Both the position numbers and the translations under genes were made by a program. 64,000 nt of DNA from Flavimobilis rhizosphaerae (GTDB taxonomy: Bacteria; Actinomycetota; Actinomycetes; Actinomycetales; Cellulomonadaceae). The notes below the pieces were generated by a model. That model was not told the DNA's origin and did not search any database. It worked only from the letters and a program-made list of their open reading frames with translations. The stretch's first letter is position 1. The number at the start of each line of letters is the position of its first letter. The stretch covers positions 62,001 through 126,000 of the forward strand of contig NZ_JACZDF010000005.1 in assembly GCF_014852685.1 (NCBI RefSeq), given 5' to 3'. Positions 1 through 8,532 of this stretch are shown here, piece after piece.

Positions 1-1004
1 TGGCGGCGAACGGCATCTCGCGGGAGGTCGGCGAGCAGATCTTCGACAAGCTCAAGGCGTTCGCTGACTTTGGCTTCCCCGAGTCGCACGCCTACTCGTT
101 CGCGTACCTCGTCTACGCGAGCTCGTGGCTCAAGGTGCACCATCCGGCGGCGTTCTACGCGGCGCTTCTCGCGGCGCAGCCCATGGGCTTCTACTCGCCG
201 CAGTCGCTCGTCGCGGACGCGCGTCGGCACGGCATCACGGTGCTGCGCCCGGACGTCACGCGCTCAGGCGTCGAGGCGCGCGTCGAGCGGTGCGAGGACG
301 GGGCGCTCGGGGTGCGGCTCGGGCTCGCGAAGGTGCGGGGCGTGGGGGAGGACGTCGCGGGACGGATCGTCGCGGAGCGGGAGCGGGCGCCGTTCGTCGA
401 CCTGCCGGACCTCGCGCGACGCGTCGGCCTCACGGTCGCGCGGCTCGAGGCGCTTGCGACCGCGGGTGCGCTCGACGCGTACGCGGGCTCGCGGCGGGCT
501 GCGCTGTGGGCGGCCGCCGCAGTGGCGCAGGAGTCGCCCGCGACGCTCCCGGGGGTGAGCGTCGGGGTCGAGGCTCCGACGCTGCCGGGGATGAGCGAGG
601 TCGAGCGGTCGGTCGCGGACGTGTGGGCGACGGGCGTCTCGCCCGAGGAGTACCCGACGCAGTTCGTCCGCCCCGGGCTCGACGCGGCAGGCGTCCTCAC
701 GGTGGGTGCGGCGACGGTCCACGAGGCAGGACGTCGGGTCGCCGTGGCGGGGGTCGTCACGCACCGGCAGCGTCCTGGGACGGCGCGCGGTGTGACCTTC
801 CTCTCGCTCGAGGACGAGACGGGGCTGCTCAACGTCGTGTGCTCGCCGGGGCTGTGGCAGAGGCACCGGACGGTCGCACGGTCGGCTGCGGCGCTCGTCG
901 TGCGGGGGCGGCTCGAGCGTGCGGACGGGGCGACGAACCTCGTCGCGGAGCACCTCGCGCCGCTGTCGCTCGCGGTGCCGTCGCGCTCGCGTGACTTCCG
1001 TTGA
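1..1004 (+). CDS. dnaE2: Error-prone DNA polymerase DnaE2, C-terminal part (5' truncated by window edge)
   Basis: This is the C-terminal third of a DnaE-type polymerase III alpha subunit. The reading frame is open from base 3 and ends with TGA at 1002-1004. The segment around bases 78-130 reads GFPESHAYSFAYLVYASSW, which is characteristic of the DnaE2/ImuC branch rather than replicative DnaE1. A helix-hairpin-helix region follows, then an OB-fold stretch near the end (VAGVVTHRQRPGTARGVTF). In actinobacteria DnaE2 acts with ImuA' and ImuB in damage-induced translesion synthesis. Those partners and the promoter would lie upstream of the window, so SOS control cannot be judged here. The DnaE2 assignment rests on motif recognition. 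Confidence 0.9.
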   Translation, partial: AANGISREVGEQIFDKLKAFADFGFPESHAYSFAYLVYASSWLKVHHPAAFYAALLAAQPMGFYSPQSLVADARRHGITVLRPDVTRSGVEARVERCEDGALGVRLGLAKVRGVGEDVAGRIVAERERAPFVDLPDLARRVGLTVARLEALATAGALDAYAGSRRAALWAAAAVAQESPATLPGVSVGVEAPTLPGMSEVERSVADVWATGVSPEEYPTQFVRPGLDAAGVLTVGAATVHEAGRRVAVAGVVTHRQRPGTARGVTFLSLEDETGLLNVVCSPGLWQRHRTVARSAAALVVRGRLERADGATNLVAEHLAPLSLAVPSRSRDFR

Positions 1005-1056
1005 GGAGGCCCGACGCACCTGTGCCGAGGGGCGGTGAGGGGCTCTGGTGCCGATG

Positions 1057-1085
1057 TGATTTCTGGGCTCCGGCCGTGCTATGTT
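1057..1085 (+). promoter_or_regulatory. Probable promoter of the tRNA-Leu pair
   Basis: TGATTT (1057-1062) and TATGTT (1080-1085) are separated by exactly 17 nt and lie about 40 nt before the first tRNA. The stretch is more AT-rich than its surroundings. This is inferred from the sequence only. Confidence 0.5.
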
Positions 1086-1125
1086 CTTCCAGCACCGAGC
1101 GGGGGTCACCTCGCGAGGGTCACCT

Positions 1126-1210
1126 GTCCGGGTGGCGGAATGGCAGACGCGCTAGCTTGAGGTGCTAGTGCCCTTTATCGGGCGTGGGGGTTCAAGTCCC
1201 CCTCCGGACA
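1126..1210 (+). tRNA. tRNA-Leu(GAG), copy 1
   Basis: This is an 85-nt class II tRNA. The acceptor stem pairs 1126-1132 with 1203-1209 (one G-U pair) and the discriminator base is A. The anticodon loop TTGAGGT gives anticodon GAG, which reads CUC/CUU leucine codons. There is a long variable arm and a T-arm with loop TTCAAGT. No CCA is encoded. It is identical to the copy at 1263-1347. Confidence 0.96.
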
Positions 1211-1234
1211 CTCGCTGAGACAACTGAACAACCG

Positions 1235-1252
1235 CACGGCTTTCGGGCCGTG
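1235..1252 (+). terminator. Hairpin between the tandem tRNA genes
   Basis: CACGGC and GCCGTG flank a 6-nt loop. It may act as a processing site or weak terminator after the first tRNA. There is no T-tract. Confidence 0.4.
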
Positions 1253-1262
1253 ATGGTCACCT

Positions 1263-1347
1263 GTCCGGGTGGCGGAATGGCAGACGCGCTAGCTTGAGGT
1301 GCTAGTGCCCTTTATCGGGCGTGGGGGTTCAAGTCCCCCTCCGGACA
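1263..1347 (+). tRNA. tRNA-Leu(GAG), copy 2
   Basis: An 85-nt tRNA identical in sequence to the gene at 1126-1210. It has the same GAG anticodon, long variable arm and discriminator A, and no encoded CCA. It lies 52 nt after the first copy and is probably co-transcribed with it. Confidence 0.96.
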
Positions 1348-1365
1348 CTCGTTGAGACAGCGACG

Positions 1366-1399
1366 CGAAGCGGATCCAGGTTCACCTGGGTCCGCTTCG
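1366..1399 (+). terminator. Terminator after the tRNA-Leu pair
   Basis: A stem of about 15 bp with one G-U pair (1366-1380 with 1385-1399) and a TTCA loop, followed by a short T-containing stretch. It lies 19 nt after the second tRNA. Confidence 0.7.
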
Positions 1400-1487
1400 T
1401 CGTTCCCCCGAACGAGCGCTGGCTGCACTCACGACAGGACGGTGGACCGTCTCGCGCCGCGCGACCGTTTCGTGTTGACTGGCCCAC

Positions 1488-3194
1488 GTGACCACGGCAG
1501 ACACGAACCGGGGGGCGTCAGGCTACGTCGTGCGGCCCTGGCTCGGGCCGCAGCCGAGCGACGACCCCGAGCTGCAACGCTATGCGGTGCTCGCGTCGCT
1601 GTGCGTCGGCGACGGAGCAGCTGCGGTCCTGCTCCCCGAGCCGGACGGAGCCCGGGTCGCAGCCGCGTCGACGATCGACGACGGCGCGTCGGGCACGCTG
1701 CGTTCTGATCTTGCGTACGAGTCGCTCCGGACGGGACGGCTCGTCGTGCTCACGCCCGCGGAGTCCGCGGTCTCGCGGCCCGAGCAGCCGGTGGGGTTCG
1801 TCGCGGTGCCCGTCACCACCCCGGAGGGGGCGCGGGTCGCGGTGCTCTTCGCGCAGACGCTCGTCGAGGTCCAACCGAGCCAGGTGAGGGCTCTCGGCGA
1901 GCTCGCGGTGCTCCTGGCCGCCTACCTCGGGTCGCGCACGTCGTTGCGGCGCGCGGTCGAGGCCGAGGCCGAGCTCCAGGAGATCACCCGCATCAATCGC
2001 ATCCTCCTGGCGTTCTCGGAGGCGCTCGCGCGGACGAGCACGGTCGACGAGACCCTCCAGGTCGTGCGCGATCTCGCGACGACGCAGCTCGAGGCCAGCT
2101 GCTGCACCGTCGTCCTCGAGAACGACGGACGGTTCGACTCCCTCGACCGCCGCGGGCTGCCCCTCGACAGGCCTCTGCACTACACAGAGCTCGCGCCAGG
2201 CGCGGACCACCCCGGCCCCTACGCGGTCGCGACCGGTGAGGGTGTCTTCCTCGACGACCGTTCGGCGCTCGCCGAGCGGTTCCCAGGGCTCGCAGAGGGC
2301 GCCTCCGCCCACGTCGACGGCGAGGCCTACGTGCCTCTGCGCGTCGGACGGAGGACGGGCTGGCTATGGCTCGGCTGGGCGGGGCCGCACCACACGTTCG
2401 CGCGGACGCGCCGTATGAAGCTGGCGCTCGCGCGGTACGTGGGACAGGCGATCGAACGTGTCGAGCTCGTCCAGGCGCGCGACGCGGTCGCGCGCACGCT
2501 CCAGGAGGCGATGCTCACGAGTCTCCCGACGGTCCCGGGGCTCGAGCTCGCCGCACGCTACGTCCCTGCGGCCGAGGACCAGCAGGTGGGCGGGGACTGG
2601 TACGACGCGATCCACTCGTGCGGCGTCACGACGGTCGTCATCGGCGACGTCGTCGGGCACAACATCGCTGCGGCGACGCGCATGGGGTCGCTACGGTCGA
2701 TCCTTCGTGGCTTCGTCGCGGACCGGGTCCAGACGCCGGCGCAGCTGCTCGAGCGGCTCGACCACGCCAACATCGCGCTCGGCACGGGAACCATGGGCAC
2801 TGCGCTCGTCGCACAGCTGCGTGGCGGCTTCGATGAGGACGGGTCGGCCCGGGTGACGTGGTCGAGCGCCGGTCATCTTGCGCCGGTCGTCGTCGGTGCC
2901 GACGGGACGACGCGCACGTTCGAGGGAACGAGCGACCTCATGCTCGGCGTCCTCGAGTACGACAGGCACGACCACGCGGCGACGCTCGCGCCGGGGGAGA
3001 CCCTGCTGCTCTTCACGGACGGCCTCGTCGAGCGTCGAGGTGAGCCGATCGAGGAGTCCTTCGTGAGGCTCGCGGGCGTGCTCGGCGGCGTGGGTCAGGC
3101 GCCGGTCGGTGACCTGCTCGACGTCGTGCTCGCCGAGATGGAGGCGACGGGCGAGCGCGACGACATCGCTGTCCTCGCGGTCCGGCCCGTCTGA
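1488..3194 (+). CDS. GAF-domain PP2C-type (SpoIIE family) serine phosphatase
   Basis: This cytosolic signalling phosphatase has 568 residues and starts at GTG 1488. Residues about 30-150 and 180-335 look like two GAF-type sensor regions. From about residue 340 a SpoIIE/RsbU-type PP2C domain follows, with the metal-binding signatures GGDWYDA (about residue 369), GDVVGHN (about 385), SSAGHL, FTDGLVE and ERDDIA. Such enzymes usually dephosphorylate anti-sigma-factor antagonists, but no RsbV- or RsbW-like gene adjoins it here, so the target is unknown. No membrane segment or HAMP domain is visible, so it is probably a soluble sensor. It is transcribed in the same direction as the peptidase gene 54 nt downstream. 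Confidence 0.88.
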   Translation: MTTADTNRGASGYVVRPWLGPQPSDDPELQRYAVLASLCVGDGAAAVLLPEPDGARVAAASTIDDGASGTLRSDLAYESLRTGRLVVLTPAESAVSRPEQPVGFVAVPVTTPEGARVAVLFAQTLVEVQPSQVRALGELAVLLAAYLGSRTSLRRAVEAEAELQEITRINRILLAFSEALARTSTVDETLQVVRDLATTQLEASCCTVVLENDGRFDSLDRRGLPLDRPLHYTELAPGADHPGPYAVATGEGVFLDDRSALAERFPGLAEGASAHVDGEAYVPLRVGRRTGWLWLGWAGPHHTFARTRRMKLALARYVGQAIERVELVQARDAVARTLQEAMLTSLPTVPGLELAARYVPAAEDQQVGGDWYDAIHSCGVTTVVIGDVVGHNIAAATRMGSLRSILRGFVADRVQTPAQLLERLDHANIALGTGTMGTALVAQLRGGFDEDGSARVTWSSAGHLAPVVVGADGTTRTFEGTSDLMLGVLEYDRHDHAATLAPGETLLLFTDGLVERRGEPIEESFVRLAGVLGGVGQAPVGDLLDVVLAEMEATGERDDIAVLAVRPV

Positions 3195-3248
3195 CGCGAC
3201 CGCGCGCCGTCCGTGCGGAGCAGCCCCGATCGCTGAGAGACTGGGGTC

Positions 3249-5324
3249 ATGACCGCTCTTCCGCTCGACGCGACGAACCCTCTCGCCCAGCCCTCCACGC
3301 TCCCGTACGGCCTTCCCGACTTCGCGCGCATCCGGCACGAGCATCTCGCTCCGGCGATCCGCGCGGGCATGGCGGAGGAGCGTGCGGAGGTCGAGGCGAT
3401 CGTCGCGGACCCGGCTGCCCCGGACCTCGTCAACACGCTCGAGGCGCTCGAGCGCTCGGGCGAGCTGCTGCACCGGGCGCTCGTCATCCTCGACCTGCTC
3501 CTGGGCGCGGACTCGACCGAGGCACTCGAGGACCTCGAGGCCGAGCTCACGCCCGAGCTGTCGGCGCACCACGACGCGATCGCGATGCACGCGGGCCTGC
3601 AGGTGCGGGTCGCCGCGCTCGACGCCCGCATCGCTGCTGGCGAGGTCGAGGCGACGGACGCGGACCGCCGAGCGGTCGAGACGCTGCTGCGCGACTTCCG
3701 TCGGGCAGGCGTCGACCTTCCGGACGAGAAGCAGGAGACGCTGCGGGCACTCAACTCGCGCATCGCGGAGCTCGAGGCGGCGTTCGGCAGGGTCGTGCTC
3801 GCGTCGGGCAACGAGGGTGCCGTGCTCGTCACGGAGGTCGCAGAGCTCGAAGGTCTCGCACCGGACGCCGTCGCGGCCGCGGAGGCCGCAGCGCGTGAGG
3901 CCGGGCACGAGTCCGGCTGGCTGCTCACGCTCCAGCTGCCGACCGAGCAGGGCGTCCTCGCGTCGCTCAAGGACCGTGGCCTGCGCGCGCGCATCCACGA
4001 GGCGTCCGTGACGCGTGGCACGCACGAGGGCACGGACTCGCGGGCGACGCTCCTCGAGCTCGCCCGGCTGCGTGCCGAACGTGCCCAGCTCCTGGGCCTG
4101 CGGGACCATGCGTCCTACGCGACCGAGGACGCGACGGCACGCACGCCCGAGGCGGTCGCGGAGATGCTCGAGCCGCTCGTGCCCCGGGCGGTCGCGAACG
4201 CGCGCGCCGAGCACGCCGACCTTGCAGCGGCTCTGGTCGCGGACACGGGTGCGACGGACCTCGCGCCGTCGGACCGTGCCTTCTACGCGGAGCACCTGCG
4301 GCGCGAGCGGTACGCGCTCGACGACGCGGCCCTGCGCCCCTACCTCGAGCTCGATCGGGTGCTCAACGACGGCGTGTTCGCCGCGGCTCACGAGCTCTTC
4401 GGCATCACGCTCGTCGAGCGCACGGACCTCGTCGGCTACCACCCGGAGGTGCGCGTGTGGGAGGTGCTCGACGCCGACGGCTCGGGGCTCGGGCTGTTCC
4501 TCGGCGACTTCTTCACGCGGCCCTCGAAGCGGGGCGGCGCGTGGATGGACAACCTCGTCGACCAGTCGCACCTCCTCGGGCAGCGTCCCGTCGTCTACAA
4601 CGTCCTCAACGTGCCGCGCCCCGCGGCGGGGGAGCCCGCGCTGCTCACGTGGGACGAGGTCATCACGGCGTTCCACGAGTTCGGGCACGCGCTCCACGGC
4701 CTCCTCTCCAACGTGCGGCTGCCCTCGCAGTCGGGAACGTCCGTGCCGCGCGACTTCGTCGAGTTCCCGTCCCAGGTCAACGAGATGTGGGCGTGGCACC
4801 CGGACCTGCTCGCGCGCTACGCGCGTCACCACGCGACGGGGGAGCCGCTGCCTGCGGAGCTCGTCGCGACAATGATCGCCGCGCGCGGCGAGGGCGAGGG
4901 CTTCGCGACGACCGAGTACCTCGGCGCGGCGCTGCTCGACCAGGCGTGGCACCGCCTCACCCCGGAGGAGGTTCCGACCTCGGTCGACGACGTCCTCGGC
5001 TTCGAGGACCGCGCGCTGCGCGGGCTCGGCCTCGACCCGGACCTCGTGCCGCCGCGCTACCGCTCGACGTACTTCAACCACGTCTTCGCGGGCGGGTACT
5101 CGGCCGCGTACTACGGGTACATCTGGTCGGAGGTGCTCGACGCCGACACGGTGACGTGGTTCGAGGAGAACGGCGGGCTCACCCGCGCGAACGGTGAGCG
5201 GTTCCGGCGCGAGCTCCTCGCGCTCGGCGACTCGACCGACCCCGTGGGCGCGTTCGAGAGGCTCCGTGGCCGGCCGGCGTCGACGACGCCGCTGCTCGTA
5301 CGTCGCGGTCTCGCGGACGCGTGA
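3249..5324 (+). CDS. M3 family zinc metallopeptidase (peptidyl-dipeptidase Dcp / oligopeptidase A type)
   Basis: A cytosolic oligopeptidase of 691 residues, close to the usual length of the Dcp/OpdA family. The zinc site HEFGH lies at residues 476-480 (FHEFGHALHG), and the conserved EFPSQ stretch lies about 30 residues later. The family degrades short peptides released by larger proteases, which would fit a role downstream of the proteasome encoded further along, but that link is an inference. The ATG at 3249 has a GAGACT box 6 nt upstream, so a leaderless message is possible. The next peptidase gene starts 4 nt after its stop, so the two are probably co-transcribed. Dcp versus OpdA specificity cannot be decided from sequence alone. 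Confidence 0.93.
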   Translation: MTALPLDATNPLAQPSTLPYGLPDFARIRHEHLAPAIRAGMAEERAEVEAIVADPAAPDLVNTLEALERSGELLHRALVILDLLLGADSTEALEDLEAELTPELSAHHDAIAMHAGLQVRVAALDARIAAGEVEATDADRRAVETLLRDFRRAGVDLPDEKQETLRALNSRIAELEAAFGRVVLASGNEGAVLVTEVAELEGLAPDAVAAAEAAAREAGHESGWLLTLQLPTEQGVLASLKDRGLRARIHEASVTRGTHEGTDSRATLLELARLRAERAQLLGLRDHASYATEDATARTPEAVAEMLEPLVPRAVANARAEHADLAAALVADTGATDLAPSDRAFYAEHLRRERYALDDAALRPYLELDRVLNDGVFAAAHELFGITLVERTDLVGYHPEVRVWEVLDADGSGLGLFLGDFFTRPSKRGGAWMDNLVDQSHLLGQRPVVYNVLNVPRPAAGEPALLTWDEVITAFHEFGHALHGLLSNVRLPSQSGTSVPRDFVEFPSQVNEMWAWHPDLLARYARHHATGEPLPAELVATMIAARGEGEGFATTEYLGAALLDQAWHRLTPEEVPTSVDDVLGFEDRALRGLGLDPDLVPPRYRSTYFNHVFAGGYSAAYYGYIWSEVLDADTVTWFEENGGLTRANGERFRRELLALGDSTDPVGAFERLRGRPASTTPLLVRRGLADA

Positions 5325-5328
5325 GACG

Positions 5329-6657
5329 ATGATGACGACGACGGGTCAGTACCCTCGTGCGGAGGACGAGGTCCTGCGCATCTGCCGCGACCTCGTCCGC
5401 ATGGACACGAGCAACTACGGCGACGGCTCGGGGCCGGGTGAGCGTGAGGCGGCCGAGTACGTCCAGGCGCTCCTCGAGGAGGTCGGGCTCGAGGTCACGT
5501 ACGTCGAGACGGAGCCGCGGCGCGCGAGCGTCGTGGCCCGCTGGGCGGGGACGGATCCGGACGCGCCCGCGCTCGTCCTCCACGGCCACACCGATGTCGT
5601 TCCGGCCCGTGCCGAGGACTGGACGTACGACCCGTTCGGGGCCGAGGTCGTCGACGGCATGGTGTGGGGACGCGGCACGGTCGACATGAAGGACATGGAC
5701 GCGATGATCCTCGCGGTCGTCCGCGAGATGATCCGCGACGGCGTGCGGCCCCGTCGGGACGTCGTCCTCGCGTTCTTCGCGGACGAGGAAGCAGGCGGCG
5801 TCCACGGCGCGCAGTGGCTTGTCGACCACCGTCCCGAGCTCTTCGCGGGAGCGACCGAGGCGGTGAGCGAGGTCGGCGGCTACTCGGTCGACGTCGCGGG
5901 ACAGCGTGCCTACCTGCTCCAGACGGGGGAGAAGTCGCTTGCGTGGCTGCGGCTCGTCGCCGAGGGGCGTGCGGGGCACGGCTCGCAGGTCAACGCGGAT
6001 AACGCGGTGACGCACCTCGCGCGCGCGCTCGCGCGCATCGGCGACCACGCGTGGCCGCTCGAGCTCACGGGCACCGTCGACAAGCTGCTGCGTGGCGTCG
6101 CGGACCTCACGGGCCTGCCTTTCGACCCCGACGACGAGGGCACGATTCCGGCACTCCTCGACGCGCTCGGCCCGGCCGCGCGCTTCGTCGGGGCGACGCT
6201 CCGCGGCTCGGCGACGCCCACGCAGCTCGACGCCGGGTACAAGGCGAACGTCGTGCCGACGACGGCGACGGGCGTCGTCGACGCCCGCTTCCTCCCCGAG
6301 AGCCACGACCCGTCGATGGCGGTCCTGCGGGAGCTGGCGGGTGAGCACGTACGCATCGAGCCGATCCACGAGGACATCGGGATGGAGGTGCCGTTCGCGG
6401 GTGACCTCGTCGACACCATGGTCGCGTCGGTCCTCGCGGAGGACCCGGGCGCGACGGTCCTGCCGTACCTGCTCTCTGCCGGCACAGACAACAAGTCCCT
6501 CGCTCGCCTCGGCATCAACGGCTACGGCTTCGTCCCGTTGCGGCTGCCTGCGGATCTCGACTTCCCGGGCATGTTCCACGGGGTCGACGAGCGGGTGCCG
6601 GTCGAGTCGCTCGAGTTCGGGGTGCGGGTCCTGCGTCGGATGCTCACGCACCTGTGA
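5329..6657 (+). CDS. M20 family zinc peptidase (dipeptidase / ArgE-DapE type)
   Basis: A 442-residue M20/M28-clan metallopeptidase. Metal-binding motifs are HGHTD (residues 85-89), the bridging-aspartate motif GRGTVDMK, and DEE (152-154) carrying the catalytic glutamate. A typical dimerisation insert follows the catalytic half. The family removes N-terminal residues or acyl groups from amino acids and dipeptides, and the exact substrate is not apparent. The ATG at 5329 lies 4 nt after the M3 peptidase stop, and an alternative ATG follows directly at 5332. The longer open frame running upstream into the M3 gene is not used. Together with its neighbour it forms a two-gene peptide-degradation unit. 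Confidence 0.9.
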   Translation: MMTTTGQYPRAEDEVLRICRDLVRMDTSNYGDGSGPGEREAAEYVQALLEEVGLEVTYVETEPRRASVVARWAGTDPDAPALVLHGHTDVVPARAEDWTYDPFGAEVVDGMVWGRGTVDMKDMDAMILAVVREMIRDGVRPRRDVVLAFFADEEAGGVHGAQWLVDHRPELFAGATEAVSEVGGYSVDVAGQRAYLLQTGEKSLAWLRLVAEGRAGHGSQVNADNAVTHLARALARIGDHAWPLELTGTVDKLLRGVADLTGLPFDPDDEGTIPALLDALGPAARFVGATLRGSATPTQLDAGYKANVVPTTATGVVDARFLPESHDPSMAVLRELAGEHVRIEPIHEDIGMEVPFAGDLVDTMVASVLAEDPGATVLPYLLSAGTDNKSLARLGINGYGFVPLRLPADLDFPGMFHGVDERVPVESLEFGVRVLRRMLTHL

Positions 6658-6694
6658 GGTGCACGCCGGCGTCCTCAGGTCGTCGGCGCGGGCC

Positions 6695-6934
6695 TCAGGC
6701 GAGGTCGAGGGTCGAGCGGGCGCGGATGATGCGCCGCCGCAGCCAGACGGTGCGGGAGCCGCCGACGTAGAGGATCGTGCGCGCGAGCTCCCAGCGGCCC
6801 TGCTCGGCTTCGTCGAGCAGGAGGCGCCGCAGCTCGGCGCGGGAGACGTCGCGGCCGACCTTGAGGACGCGGTGCTCGTACTCGCCGGTGCGGGGCACGG
6901 GACGTGCGGCCTGGGTGGTGGTGGCGTTCGACAT
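6695..6934 (-). CDS. Small conserved hypothetical protein (DUF5703-like)
   Basis: A 79-residue protein, rich in arginine, whose core reads YEHRVLKVGRDVSRAELRR followed by a short helix-strand pattern with WELARTILYVGG. It resembles the small actinobacterial DUF5703 proteins, whose function is not known to me. The start was set at ATG 6934 because AGGAGG lies 6 nt upstream. A longer reading to 6973 lacks such a site. It is divergent from the acidic protein at 7003 and convergent with the M20 peptidase. Confidence 0.7.
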   Translation of the reverse strand: MSNATTTQAARPVPRTGEYEHRVLKVGRDVSRAELRRLLLDEAEQGRWELARTILYVGGSRTVWLRRRIIRARSTLDLA

Positions 6935-6990
6935 GCGGCCTCCTGAGGTCCGGGACGGGTATCCGACTGCCATTGTGCACGTCGGCGCGT

Positions 6991-6996
6991 TACGGT
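6991..6996 (+). promoter_or_regulatory. -10 box of a probable leaderless transcript (acidic protein)
   Basis: TACGGT ends 6 nt before the ATG at 7003. This spacing puts the transcript start at or next to the start codon. Confidence 0.5.
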
Positions 6997-7002
6997 TCAG
7001 GC

Positions 7003-7350
7003 ATGACCGTCGACCCGCGTGATGCCCTGGCCCGTCTCACCGCTGCCTTCGAGGCGCACCTGCACGCTGTCGTGAGCCGTCGCACCGACGACGACCCGGC
7101 GGTCGACGAGGCGTACTACGTGCTCGCCGACGCGTTCGACGTGTATGACGACGCGCTCGCGACGGAGTTCGGCGAGGCGCTCCCGTTCTACGTCGTCGAC
7201 GACGATGATGACGACGATGACGACATCGACACAGACGACGATGACGACGACGACAGCGACGAGGACGAGGACGAGGACGACGACGAGGACGACGACCTCG
7301 AAGGTCTCTCCGAGGACGACCTCAACGACGTCGCCCGTCCTGACCGCTGA
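7003..7350 (+). CDS. Small acidic-tail protein of unknown function
   Basis: A 115-residue protein. Residues 1-62 form an ordinary, probably helical domain (alternating hydrophobic and charged positions, ALARLTAAFEAHLHAV). Residues about 63-100 are almost entirely aspartate and glutamate, followed by a short LEGLSEDDLNDVA tail. Similar acidic proteins of actinobacteria are often annotated as primosomal or hypothetical proteins, but no motif here supports a function. The tail could mimic nucleic acid or bind divalent cations; both ideas are speculative. A TACGGT box 6 nt before the ATG suggests a leaderless transcript, and a strong hairpin lies downstream. Confidence 0.65.
   Translation: MTVDPRDALARLTAAFEAHLHAVVSRRTDDDPAVDEAYYVLADAFDVYDDALATEFGEALPFYVVDDDDDDDDDIDTDDDDDDDSDEDEDEDDDEDDDLEGLSEDDLNDVARPDR
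7189..7302 (+). repeat. Low-complexity GAY/GAR tract coding for poly-Asp/Glu
   Basis: About 114 nt composed almost only of GAC, GAT and GAG codons inside the acidic protein gene. The mixture of codons argues against simple slippage of a pure triplet, but the tract is a candidate for length variation between strains. Confidence 0.8.
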
Positions 7351-7436
7351 GCCGCCCGGACCGCTGAGCCGTCAGGCGGCTGAACCGCGACGGCTTCTAG
7401 GCCGCGACGCTTCTGAGCGCCGACCCGCGCGGCGCA

Positions 7437-7482
7437 CCTCGCATGAGAGCCCCCGGCCACGGCCGGGGGCTCTCATGCGAGG
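7437..7482. terminator. Perfect 22-bp bidirectional terminator hairpin
   Basis: Bases 7437-7458 are perfectly complementary to 7461-7482 with a 2-nt centre. The hairpin sits between the convergent acidic-protein gene and the aldo/keto reductase gene, whose stop is only 9 nt away. Confidence 0.85.
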
Positions 7483-7491
7483 CACCGACGG

Positions 7492-8457
7492 TCAGCGGCG
7501 CTCGGGGTAGCCGAGCGCCGGGGCGCTCACCTCGTCGAGCGCCGACGCGACCTCGGCCGGCAGCACGAGGTCGACGGACTCCAGCGCGGCCCGCAGCTGG
7601 GCGGGCGTGCGCGCGCCGACGAGCGCGGACGCGACCGTCGGCCGTCCGAGGAGCCAGGCGAGCGCGACCGCGCCCGGGGTGCGCCCGAGCCCGTCGGCGG
7701 CGATCGCGACGGCGTCGACGACCGAGCTCGCGCTCTCGTCGAGGTAGGGCGCGACGAACCCTGCGAGGTGCGCGGACGCGGCGCGCGAGTCCGCGGGGAT
7801 GGTGCGCCGGTACTTGCCGGTAAGGACGCCGCGACCGAGCGGGGACCACGCGAGGAGGCCCGTACCGAGCGCAGCGGCGGCCGGCACGACCTCGCGCTCG
7901 ACGCCCCGTTCGAGGAGCGAGTACTCGACCTCGACGGCCGCGAGACCCGTCCCCGAAGCCTCGAGGAGCGTCGCGGCGCGTGCCTGGCTCCACCCAGGGT
8001 GGTTGCACAGACCCACGTAGCGGGCGCGCCCAGAGTCCACGGCACGACGCAGCGCGTCGACCGTCTCCTCGAGCGGTGTGCGGGGGTCAGGCGCCTGGAC
8101 GAGCAGAACGTCGACCCGATCCGTCCCGAGTCGGCGCAGCGACGCGTCGAGCGAGTCGAGGATCGCGCCGCGGCCCGCATCGAGCACGTTCCCGCGCGAC
8201 GTCGTGCGCGTGCCGGCCTTCGTCACGAGGACGACGTCGTCGCGCGCACCCGTCGCGGCGAGCAGCTGGCCGATGACCTCCTCCGAGCCGCCGTCCGCGT
8301 AGGAGGCGGACGTGTCGATCGTCGTGCCGCCCGCGTCGAGGAAGTCACGCAGGAGCTCGGCGGCGTCGTGCTCGTCGGTGTCACGCCCCCACGTCATCGT
8401 GCCGAGCCCGAGGGCCGAGACGCGCAGGCCAGTGCTGCCGAGGGAACGGGTGTCCAT
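7492..8457 (-). CDS. Aldo/keto reductase
   Basis: A 321-residue NADPH-dependent aldo/keto reductase of the YajO/Tas-like group with a TIM-barrel fold. The N-terminus [19 protein letters not shown] is typical. The catalytic tetrad can be placed: Asp in [12 protein letters not shown] with the active-site Tyr, Lys in LVTKAGT, and a His equivalent after the fourth strand. The cofactor-binding end includes [11 protein letters not shown]. The ATG at 8457 is the only good start, and a GACGAT box lies about 12 nt upstream. It is divergent from uppP with 75 nt between them. The physiological substrate is not deducible. Confidence 0.9.
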   Translation of the reverse strand: MDTRSLGSTGLRVSALGLGTMTWGRDTDEHDAAELLRDFLDAGGTTIDTSASYADGGSEEVIGQLLAATGARDDVVLVTKAGTRTTSRGNVLDAGRGAILDSLDASLRRLGTDRVDVLLVQAPDPRTPLEETVDALRRAVDSGRARYVGLCNHPGWSQARAATLLEASGTGLAAVEVEYSLLERGVEREVVPAAAALGTGLLAWSPLGRGVLTGKYRRTIPADSRAASAHLAGFVAPYLDESASSVVDAVAIAADGLGRTPGAVALAWLLGRPTVASALVGARTPAQLRAALESVDLVLPAEVASALDEVSAPALGYPERR

Positions 8458-8518
8458 GCGGGGAAGGTTATCGTCCCATGTCCGACCACGGGGGGAGGCC
8501 GCACGCGCGTCCCACCCC

Positions 8519-8524
8519 TAGTGT
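8519..8524 (+). promoter_or_regulatory. -10 box before uppP
   Basis: TAGTGT ends 8 nt before the GTG at 8533, supporting that start codon and a leaderless or nearly leaderless message. Confidence 0.5.
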
Positions 8525-8532
8525 GGTCTCCC

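Larger units (their letters stand above)
1118..1359 (+). repeat. Tandem duplication containing the two tRNA-Leu genes
   Basis: Bases 1118-1222 recur at 1255-1359 with an offset of 137 nt. The two copies differ at one position just after the tRNA (CTCGCT versus CTCGTT). The duplicated unit covers the tRNA plus short flanks, so the second gene arose by a recent tandem duplication or is kept identical by gene conversion. Confidence 0.9.

Noticed and set aside
1-1004. Replicative DnaE1 as the identity of the truncated polymerase
   Set aside because: The GFPESHAYSFAYLVYASSW segment and the short C-terminal end fit DnaE2, not the longer DnaE1.
2691-5081. Long minus-strand open frame of 796 codons opposite the M3 peptidase
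   Set aside because: It is the antisense shadow of a high-GC gene; the product is Arg/Glu/Val low-complexity with no motifs, and the plus strand encodes a complete HEFGH peptidase.
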